Source: Flagellimonas amphidinii (lineage in GTDB: Bacteria; Bacteroidota; Bacteroidia; Flavobacteriales; Flavobacteriaceae). From it: a stretch of DNA of 64,000 bases. Every line of letters starts with the position of its first letter. Position 1 is the first letter of the stretch. Made by a program: the position numbers and the translations under genes. The DNA lies in contig NZ_JABFNN010000039.1 of NCBI RefSeq assembly GCF_013090115.1, positions 372,001 through 436,000 of the forward strand, in the 5' to 3' direction. Below, in pieces: positions 55,130-61,706 of this stretch. Under the pieces are notes generated by a model. The model did no database searches. It was not told the origin of the DNA and saw only the letters and a list, made by a program, of their open reading frames with translations.

Positions 55130-56195
55130 AGTAGCTTATTTTTCTTTCGCCTATTGACAATATTCTTCCATTCATGTCTAATTGTTCTACCCTAGTCCAG
55201 TTTCCATTTTTATCTAGTTGATCATATTTATAAGATATCATCAGCTTATCTACATTATCATAATATCGTTGAATATAGCCGTCATCATCAAATTCGATAT
55301 ACCTTTCTCCCACACCAACAGCTATAACCGATTCAATAAGATTTCCAACTTCATTAAAATACATAGTTTGATCAATGTCATTGTTTATTAATATTGAGGC
55401 AATACTAGTTTTATCTGTAGAATTATTGGTGCAGCTTTGCTTTTTGTACAGCTTACCATTCTTGTATAAGTAGCACCATTTATTGTCTCTTAAAAGCTTT
55501 CCATTTGAATATTTGGGCTCCAGATTCAACTCGCTGGGATATTTTGCAATGCTATCTTTATTGTAATAATATCTTATGGTTTTTTCCCTTTCCAAGTCTC
55601 CGTTAGCATTATATTGGAAACTTCTCTTGGTAGCCAATAATAATCCATCATCACTAGGATAATTTTCACCATACTTAGAATGGCTTTGGGGGGAGTATAA
55701 CAATAGCCTACGTGTTTTCATAGAATCGTCTAATTCTCTAACCAAAACATCAGTTAAGAATTTTGAAAACCTGTAAACCTCCTGTCTAATCCATTTGCCT
55801 TTATGATATTCAAATTTGTGTTTTTCGGTTAGGATAGTGTCACTAACCTCATAGTACTCAACCTCTATCATTTCTCCTTTCTGATTAAATGATAAATCAA
55901 ACCCAGATTTTGAAGATCTAATTAAATAGTTTAAGCCCCTTGAAATCCTGTTTTTTTTATGCAGGCTCTGTTTTTCGGCTTTTCCGTTAATATACTTGAC
56001 TGAATAAATTTTGAAATCGACATTTTTAACCGACCCTTTGTAATACTCTGTTCTTTCTTTATTTATTTCCCATTTAGCGCCCCCAAAGTCGTTATCTGAA
56101 ATCTCTGTATTATCATTCACCAAACTCTTTGTGTTTTCGGTACAAGAAAAAAAGAGCATTGTAAAAAATATAAAGAATGTTGTTTTTAAGGACAT
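55122..56195 (-). CDS. Lipoprotein with YD-like repeats, copy 2
   Basis: The 357-residue protein has a short lipoprotein signal (FFSC, Cys18) and repeated beta-hairpin units (FQYNANGDLEREKTIRYYY, YFNEVGNLIES, FDDDGYIQRYYD). The last 35 residues (YKYDQLDKNGNWTRVEQL.. to GERKISYYE) match copy 1 closely, the rest only by pattern. Overlapping genes ensure joint expression. It starts the two-gene operon. Confidence 0.55.
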   Translation of the reverse strand: MSLKTTFFIFFTMLFFSCTENTKSLVNDNTEISDNDFGGAKWEINKERTEYYKGSVKNVDFKIYSVKYINGKAEKQSLHKKNRISRGLNYLIRSSKSGFDLSFNQKGEMIEVEYYEVSDTILTEKHKFEYHKGKWIRQEVYRFSKFLTDVLVRELDDSMKTRRLLLYSPQSHSKYGENYPSDDGLLLATKRSFQYNANGDLEREKTIRYYYNKDSIAKYPSELNLEPKYSNGKLLRDNKWCYLYKNGKLYKKQSCTNNSTDKTSIASILINNDIDQTMYFNEVGNLIESVIAVGVGERYIEFDDDGYIQRYYDNVDKLMISYKYDQLDKNGNWTRVEQLDMNGRILSIGERKISYYE

Positions 56196-56231
56196 AATTA
56201 CCGCAAATATCTTTTAGATATAAAAAAACGA

Positions 56232-56399
56232 TTATTTAATTACTTTATTTTCAAACTTATATGTTTTTATGATTTGAATAAAATTCCCTTGTTCCAATAA
56301 TTTGGCCTGAGCTATTTTGGAATGTTGAACCACTTTCATAAGTTTTAGGATGTAGCCCGATGGGTAACGGAGGCAAAGAAAGAAGGGTTGTATTAGATA
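56232..56399 (-). pseudogene. Broken paralogue of the gene at 61263-61538
   Basis: The minus strand reads FLCLRYPSGYILKLMKV, matching FLCHRYPSGYILKLMKV of the 91-residue protein encoded at 61263-61538, also at DNA level. The frame is open downstream to a TAA at 56234-56232 with an unlike tail but upstream runs into a TAG and has no start. The first half of the gene is replaced by the XRE gene 13 bases further on. It is a truncated copy left by duplication. Confidence 0.75.
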
Positions 56400-56412
56400 C
56401 TACAGATAAATG

Positions 56413-56631
56413 CTAAAAAGCATCCAGTAGTTCGGACAATTTCATCTTCAATCCAGAACAAACTTCCAACAGATATATGTAGCTGGGGTTTATTTTCCCC
56501 CTTTCAAGTCTATTGATACTGGGTTGATCTTTATCGATGATATTTGCAAGTTCAGTTTGAGAAAGACCCAGTGATTCTCTGGCCTTAGTGACCTTTTCCC
56601 CTAACTCTTTAAGCTCTTTCTCATTGTCCAT
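56413..56631 (-). CDS. XRE-family helix-turn-helix regulator
   Basis: The 72-residue protein is one HTH_3 domain: LGEKVTKARESLGLSQTELANIIDKDQPSINRLERGK spans the recognition helix, and SGLKMKLSELLDAF closes the domain. It resembles regulators of element genes and toxin-antitoxin systems. It reads divergently from the DUF4468 gene, and the 93 bases between them hold an inverted repeat that it may bind. Confidence 0.88.
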   Translation of the reverse strand: MDNEKELKELGEKVTKARESLGLSQTELANIIDKDQPSINRLERGKINPSYIYLLEVCSGLKMKLSELLDAF

Positions 56632-56662
56632 TACAATGTAAAGAACTCCATATTACACAATA

Positions 56663-56679
56663 GTATCTATAACGGATAC
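56663..56679. promoter_or_regulatory. Inverted repeat between XRE gene and DUF4468 gene
   Basis: GTATC-N7-GATAC lies 32 bases before the XRE start and 46 bases before the DUF4468 start. The half-site also occurs, with a 4-base gap, in the palindrome at 59075-59092. It may be the operator of the XRE protein; this is inferred from position only. Confidence 0.4.
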
Positions 56680-56724
56680 GTTATAATTGACAATTCATTT
56701 TAATCGGTAATCAAAATAACAAAC

Positions 56725-57264
56725 ATGAAAAGACTAGTATTTATACTATTTACCATCGGTGCTGTTATCACAATCAAAGCACAGGATGCCACAAAATTTG
56801 AGTATCAGCAAAAGGGACTGAACGATTACGTTGTTACCAATGTGGAAGTCAAAACGGCTGATGAAATTTATGCCAGCTCATTGAATTGGGTAAAGGAAAC
56901 CTACAAAAATCCTGACGAGGTGATTAAGGCTACTATCGAGGGCAAAAAAATCAGATTAAGTGGGGTTGCATCAAATTTGTTGATTGTAAAAAAGAAGTAC
57001 CCCTTCCCTTTAAAATACACTGCTGAAATAGCAGTAAAAGATGGACGGTACAAATTTGAAATCTTTTCCATAGAAACCCCACCCAACGAATATGGAAACG
57101 GAGCCGATTATAAAAACATAGAAGGTTTTAAGACCAAAAAATCCATGGTAAAGAACTTTGGCGAATCTCCTGACAGAATCGAAAATTACTTCAATAACCT
57201 CAACAAGAGCCTAAAGAACTATATCGAATCTGGAAACCTTAGTGAGAATGACGAGGATTGGTAA
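56725..57264 (+). CDS. Exported DUF4468-like protein
   Basis: The 179-residue protein has a signal peptide (ending ITIKAQ, about residue 20) and a mature domain with VKTADEIYASSLNWVKETYKNPDEVIKATIEGKKI type start, YPFPLKYTAEIAVKDGRYKFEI in the middle. The strand order and the last motif fit DUF4468, a periplasmic TBP-like fold frequent in Bacteroidota. The tail ends ENDEDW, a string also found in the lipoprotein at 50635. The right copy of the direct repeat follows 13 bases after the stop. Confidence 0.65.
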   Translation: MKRLVFILFTIGAVITIKAQDATKFEYQQKGLNDYVVTNVEVKTADEIYASSLNWVKETYKNPDEVIKATIEGKKIRLSGVASNLLIVKKKYPFPLKYTAEIAVKDGRYKFEIFSIETPPNEYGNGADYKNIEGFKTKKSMVKNFGESPDRIENYFNNLNKSLKNYIESGNLSENDEDW

Positions 57265-57277
57265 ACCATTAGATTAC

Positions 57278-57342
57278 AATCGGCACTTCAACCTATAAAA
57301 CCAAAAATATACTAAGGGAACATTTTAGACAATGTTGCAAAC
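57278..57342. repeat. Direct repeat, right copy
   Basis: AATCGGCACTTCAAC (57278-57292) and ACTAAGGGAACATTTTAGAC.. to GCAAAC (57311-57342) match the copy at 50376-50453 in the same direction. The spacer between the two blocks is shorter here (18 instead of 31 bases). Confidence 0.75.
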
Positions 57343-57476
57343 ATGGGTAGGACGGCATAAATCCAACATAAACACGTATTCGGGGAGAGACTACTTTTTT
57401 TAGTTCACCGAATTTCGCACCAGAGGTATTTCTTTGGCGATTTGTAAATCACTAATAGACAGTGAAGTAAAATTGG

Positions 57477-59057
57477 TTAAAAATTACAGACAACTCCAAC
57501 CTTACTGGCCTTACTTTTCTTGAGAATAGCTTCAACACCTCTATCCCTGCTAAGTACGACATAATCCACTTCGTTTTTACTGAACGATTCTTTGGCATCG
57601 TCCAAGTTATCAAAGGCAACAATTTCCAGTTTACTCTCTATAGACTTATTGCTTGCAGGTCTTTTTGTTTCAGCAACTTGATGATAGGCATTCCCGATGG
57701 TAATATCGCCTTTGTGCAGTTTTTTAATCAATGCCTCGTTCCCCTTATTTACCACAGAAATATATCTTCCCACTGTAGCCCTGCCGACACCTGCTATTTT
57801 GGCTATTTCATCATTGGTATCAATCTGCTTTTCAACTTCGCTGCCCTTACCTGCTTTGGACAGATTTTCCTTAGCCAGTTTTTCGATTGTAGCCCTAGAA
57901 CTGTAAGCCAGTCTTACCTTTTCCGTATTGGATAGGTTTCTCCGCTGTAATTGGTGCTTTACCATCCACAGCTTGATTTCATCTAGGTTATTGAAATTCT
58001 CCTTTATCTGCCTGCTGGGAATTGCCTTTTTGGTTTGTTTAGCTGCTCTTAGCCTTGTATGCCCTTCTACAACGATGTTATCGCCGTTTTCAGTCTTGAA
58101 ATACAAAACAGGGTCTATAACTCCGTTCTTTTGAATATCCTTCTTTAAAAGTCCGTATGTGGAATCTTCGTTAAAGGGCAGATAGCTCTTTAGTTCCCAT
58201 ATTGTCTTCAATGTAGCAGCTTGGCGATTGTCATTGGAATAAACCTCGTCCATTACTTCATGTTCAGTACCGAAAAGAATTACCTTATGGTCGTCAGAAT
58301 TAAAATTGGCCGCTGGATTGTTCCAATATGTCTTACCGTTCAACTGACTTCCCCCCTTGGAATGATATCTATGCAATTTGCTTATGGTAGGGTCGCATTC
58401 ATTGGGGTTGAATCTATCCATGCCCCATTGCTTAAAGAAAAAAGGCACACCATCCTCAATACATTTTTGCCTAACGGATTCCACCCATTCCATCTTTAAT
58501 TCTCTGGCACCTCCACCACTTTCCCCACCAACAATGACCCAATCGATGCCCCTCAACGAATAGTCCTTTAATTCCTCTATTAGAGGCTCAACGGATAGAA
58601 ATTTGTTTTTGGCATCACATTGCTTTAATCTTTCTATTTTCCTAACGGATGCATTGCTGCCAACAGAAACACCCATCCAAATATTATCCGTCCAATTGAG
58701 TTCAGCCGAGTATTTATTTAAAATGTCTGCCCTTTTGGTCAATACCTGATACGTATGCTGGGGCGTGTCGTTCATTACCTTGAATACCTTTTTGATAAAG
58801 TCTAGGCTAACGTCCTTATGAAACAGGTCTGACATAGAATTAACAAAAACAACCTGACCGTTTTTCCAGCTATAGGGTTCTTTAAGGGTGTCCTCATGTT
58901 CTACCATCACATCCCATCCGGCTTGATATTTTTTTTGCCCCATTTCCTTCAACCGCTTGGTCATTACCTCAGCATAGCAGTTATCACATTCCTTGGAAAT
59001 TTTGGTGCATCCTGTTGTTGGATTCCAAGTTTTTTCAGTCCATTCTATGCTGCTCAT
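57477..59057 (-). CDS. DUF5131 (Gp37/Gp68) - ParB-like fusion protein
   Basis: I place the start at the ATG 59057, giving 526 residues that begin SSIEWTEKTWNPTTGC as DUF5131 proteins do; an ATG 42 bases upstream would run through a palindrome. Residues 1-250 are the DUF5131 domain with C17-x6-C24-x2-C27, a cluster pattern close to radical-SAM enzymes, then FVNSMSDLFH, VLTKRAD, WMGVSVG, LSVEPLIEE and WVIVGGESGGGARE. Residues 275-355 form a ParB/sulfiredoxin-like domain (VVEGHTRLRAAK), and 416-436 a helix-turn-helix (NDEIAKIAGVGRATVGRYISV). A cluster-binding enzyme fused to a DNA-binding NTP-using fold suggests a DNA- or RNA-modifying or defence role. The exact activity is unknown. Confidence 0.78.
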   Translation of the reverse strand: MSSIEWTEKTWNPTTGCTKISKECDNCYAEVMTKRLKEMGQKKYQAGWDVMVEHEDTLKEPYSWKNGQVVFVNSMSDLFHKDVSLDFIKKVFKVMNDTPQHTYQVLTKRADILNKYSAELNWTDNIWMGVSVGSNASVRKIERLKQCDAKNKFLSVEPLIEELKDYSLRGIDWVIVGGESGGGARELKMEWVESVRQKCIEDGVPFFFKQWGMDRFNPNECDPTISKLHRYHSKGGSQLNGKTYWNNPAANFNSDDHKVILFGTEHEVMDEVYSNDNRQAATLKTIWELKSYLPFNEDSTYGLLKKDIQKNGVIDPVLYFKTENGDNIVVEGHTRLRAAKQTKKAIPSRQIKENFNNLDEIKLWMVKHQLQRRNLSNTEKVRLAYSSRATIEKLAKENLSKAGKGSEVEKQIDTNDEIAKIAGVGRATVGRYISVVNKGNEALIKKLHKGDITIGNAYHQVAETKRPASNKSIESKLEIVAFDNLDDAKESFSKNEVDYVVLSRDRGVEAILKKSKASKVGVVCNF

Positions 59058-59074
59058 TGCGTTTGGTTTTAAGG

Positions 59075-59092
59075 TTGTATCAAATGATACAA
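59075..59092. promoter_or_regulatory. Perfect palindrome upstream of the DUF5131-ParB gene
   Basis: TTGTATCA-AA-TGATACAA is an 18-base palindrome ending 18 bases before the chosen ATG. A half-site TTGTATCA recurs at 61565-61572, upstream of the small gene at 61263-61538. It is a good operator candidate for the fusion protein's own HTH or the XRE regulator. Confidence 0.6.
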
Positions 59093-59376
59093 GGTTCAAG
59101 GAAAGTAAAACCCAAAACAGGAGAGAATAGTATTTTAAAAGGCAGGTATTCGTTGTAATGCAGGGGTCGTAATCCCTATACAGGCAAAGGATTTCATTAT
59201 ATAACAGGTAAAAGGATGTTGGGCAAACGAAGATAGGCTGTGCAATTTACAAATACTCATTGAGCATCATTTAATCCGTCAAGCTAATGGCTTCACTACG
59301 AGCAGTTAATGGTTGATAACTCCTAATAACTCAGCTAGGAAAAGGGCTGTTAAAAAATTAAATTTGTTATTAAAAT

Positions 59377-60138
59377 ATGTGTATGGTTGACTATTACAAA
59401 TTGCCCCTTGCCTTAAAACAAAATGTATCCACCACCTATAAAAAGATTAGGGAGGTTGTTAAAGGAAACAATGATATTATAAGAGTTGATGAAGATGCTA
59501 ACTTGTGTTTAAGCGTAGTTGGCTTGGGGGGTAACTCCGATTTCTTTTTTAAAGTAAGTGACCCAAATTTGAATACAAGCAATGGTAATAAAATTACCTA
59601 TAAGATAGATTATGCGCCAAAAAACCATGTTTCAATAGCACCTATCTGGCAGGAAACTGACGGGGATTCTGTATTAAAGATTATGAGTCGTTGGCTTTCA
59701 ATTTTGCAGGGCAACAACAACATAGAAATACACCCTGCCGATAGCATAAGTGGCCAGTACGAGGATGAATTTAATGATTGGTTTGAAATTGTAGAGGATG
59801 ATGCCGATAAGAAAGCGTTTGATACCCCTAGACAAATTCTGATTAGCAATGTTATCACCAAATCAATTTTAGCTTTAAAAGAAGCTGGATTTGAAGATGA
59901 TGATGAGTTGATAGTTGAAGCCGAAGAATTGAAAGATGATATTTCTAAGCTAACAATGAAACAAGGGTTTGATAGGATAAAAAGACTATATGCCAAACTC
60001 AAAATAAAAGGTGGCTGGGACAAGGTCAAGCTGATATACGAGGTCTGTGAAAAAGAAGTAATCAAAATGGGCTTTCACTTTGGAACAAAGATGTTAGGGG
60101 AAAAACTTGCCAACGTTATTGATACGATTGTTAACTAA
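59377..60138 (+). CDS. Acidic cytoplasmic protein of unknown function
   Basis: The 253-residue protein has no signal or membrane segment. Residues 1-130 look mixed alpha/beta (NLCLSVVGLGGNSDFFFKVSD, HVSIAPIWQETDGDSVLKIMSRWLSIL), and 130-200 are strongly acidic and helical; the last 45 residues contain GWDKVKLIYEVCEKEVIKMGFHFGTKMLGEKL. No family is recognised, and it is not the three-Cys-motif partner known from DUF5131 pairs. It is divergent from the fusion gene, 319 bases away. An in-frame ATG two codons later is also possible. Confidence 0.5.
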   Translation: MCMVDYYKLPLALKQNVSTTYKKIREVVKGNNDIIRVDEDANLCLSVVGLGGNSDFFFKVSDPNLNTSNGNKITYKIDYAPKNHVSIAPIWQETDGDSVLKIMSRWLSILQGNNNIEIHPADSISGQYEDEFNDWFEIVEDDADKKAFDTPRQILISNVITKSILALKEAGFEDDDELIVEAEELKDDISKLTMKQGFDRIKRLYAKLKIKGGWDKVKLIYEVCEKEVIKMGFHFGTKMLGEKLANVIDTIVN

Positions 60139-60182
60139 AAAAAGAATTGAAGAGTATACTAATTTAAAGATGGGCAAGAATT

Positions 60183-60386
60183 TTAGTCGCCTTGCCTTAA
60201 AGCCTCACATATAGCTCTAATGGCAGAGGCCACGTGTTGCACATCCTTGCGATCAAAGGTGTCTTCCTCAAGGTAGAATAACATTTCAATAGCAAGATCA
60301 AGAATTTTTGCTAACTGTACCGGAGAACCATAAGCCTCCTGAATTAATTCCGATAAGTCGCTTGAACTATTTAAACGCTTAGGCAT
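60183..60386 (-). CDS. Small helical protein of unknown function
   Basis: From the second ATG the protein has 67 residues: PKRLNSSSDLSELIQEAYGSP and AKILDLAIEMLFYLEEDTFDRKDVQHVASAIRAICEALRQ, an all-helical form as found in antitoxins and small regulators. It is convergent with the acidic protein gene. No toxin partner is visible. Confidence 0.45.
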   Translation of the reverse strand: MPKRLNSSSDLSELIQEAYGSPVQLAKILDLAIEMLFYLEEDTFDRKDVQHVASAIRAICEALRQGD

Positions 60387-60479
60387 TGTCATAAAGAATG
60401 ATTATGCCAAAGTACGGCCATTACATACTGTGATCCTAAATTATTCTGGAGTTGTTCCGGCGGAATATGAAAATGTATC

Positions 60480-61148
60480 TTAGTTTGTCAACCAGTCAAA
60501 TAATTTGGTTATTAGAAAAGTAATTATTGCAACGCATACCCCAACTATTATTTGACTACGATATCTGTTGAATCCAGTTTTATGCACTTTTTCTAAACTA
60601 AATCCGAGGATATACCTTTGATAAAGCCATGCAATGACTGTAAACGATGCGATTCCTATTGCCCCATATTTCATCCACATGCCGAACGGACGATTAAGTA
60701 GTTCTGCGAGACTTAAATCTTCAGGTTCAGGAATTATAATTGCAATAGCAATCATTACAATAATGTAGGGTATAAATAAAAACAAGATATTTTGTGGCCT
60801 TAATATGTAAGAAGCAACCCATTTCTTTTTTAGGGCATGTTCATAAATCGGCGTGGACAAATCTAATCTGTTGGGGGAATATATGCTCATGGTATTATCC
60901 TCAAATTCAATAGTCGTTCCACGGAAGTCATCATCAAGATTGAATTCAACGGTCAGTTTTTTAATTAAATTTCCATGATTGTCCAAATAGTCATCCAAAC
61001 TTTGATATTTATAATCATTATCATAAAATGATACCGCATAACCCTCATTTTTATAGGTGTCTATGTACTTGTCAATGTCATTTCTATATAGTTTAAGACA
61101 ACTAATCTTTTTGTTCAAAAAATTCCTGTTTTTACTTATTAATTCCAC
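60480..61148 (-). CDS. Membrane protein of unknown function
   Basis: The 222-residue protein has a polar N-terminal part (1-125) and three membrane helices: about 127-142 (ILFLFIPYIIVMIAIAIII), 158-176 (YGAIGIASFTVIAWLYQRY) and 200-217 (IIVGVCVAIITFLITKLF). The soluble part contains TVEFNLDDDFRGTTIEFEDN and MSIYSPN. It may sit in the inner membrane as a sensor or effector. No family is recognised. Confidence 0.5.
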   Translation of the reverse strand: MELISKNRNFLNKKISCLKLYRNDIDKYIDTYKNEGYAVSFYDNDYKYQSLDDYLDNHGNLIKKLTVEFNLDDDFRGTTIEFEDNTMSIYSPNRLDLSTPIYEHALKKKWVASYILRPQNILFLFIPYIIVMIAIAIIIPEPEDLSLAELLNRPFGMWMKYGAIGIASFTVIAWLYQRYILGFSLEKVHKTGFNRYRSQIIVGVCVAIITFLITKLFDWLTN

Positions 61149-61262
61149 GGTATGGTTTAAATGTGTTTATTAAAATTTATAGTTAGTGATTCATATTTTT
61201 TAAAAAAACCCCTGTGATACTGTATAGCCTCGATGAGTTTAATTAATTAGATTCCAAGGCAT

Positions 61263-61538
61263 TTAAAGATACCTTTTTTCTTTGACCAGTTCCCACCCCT
61301 CTTTGGGTATCTGCTCAAACTCATCCACCTTCATAAGCTTTAAAATATATCCCGATGGGTAGCGGTGGCAGAGAAAGATGCAATGCTCATTTGATTCCAA
61401 GTAGAAACCCGACATGGACATTGGCTTTTGCTCTGACATCTTCATGTTCTCCAAGGCACGTTCATAGCGGTACGCACCTATTTCCTTCATCAAAATCCTA
61501 ATGGCCTTCCTGTTGTGGTTTTTGAATATTTTGGACAT
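61263..61538 (-). CDS. Small basic protein with a duplicated relic
   Basis: The 91-residue protein has a basic N terminus (SKIFKNHNRKAIRILMKEIGAYRYERALENMKM) and a C-terminal block IFLCHRYPSGYILKLMKVDEFEQIP. The block recurs in the broken copy at 56232-56399, so it is a family that duplicated inside this element. A half-palindrome TTGTATCA lies 27 bases upstream of the start. It is the last gene before the right junction and could be a small DNA-binding or directionality factor; that role is only a guess. Confidence 0.5.
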   Translation of the reverse strand: MSKIFKNHNRKAIRILMKEIGAYRYERALENMKMSEQKPMSMSGFYLESNEHCIFLCHRYPSGYILKLMKVDEFEQIPKEGWELVKEKRYL

Positions 61539-61619
61539 AATCCAAAATTACGGAATATATCCTTTTGTATCAAAATTACTTTTTAACCTCATCCATAAAT
61601 GGGTCGTTCTTTTGTCCAA

Positions 61620-61642
61620 GTGGTATTAGTACATGATACCAC
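61620..61642. repeat. Inverted repeat near the right end
   Basis: GTGGTAT and ATACCAC (7 bp each) flank the 9 bases TAGTACATG. It lies about 100 bases inside the right junction, too far to be the crossover arm of a serine recombinase, but it may bind an element protein. Confidence 0.4.
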
Positions 61643-61706
61643 ATGCAATTGAAGCCATACCGGAGCAACCTAAACCAACGGGGTAGACTTTTGTTTCTAA
61701 CCTTTT

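Noticed and set aside
59377-60138. Identity as TcmP, the known partner of DUF5131 proteins
   Set aside because: No sequence feature of TcmP could be recognised; the protein is acidic and differently built.
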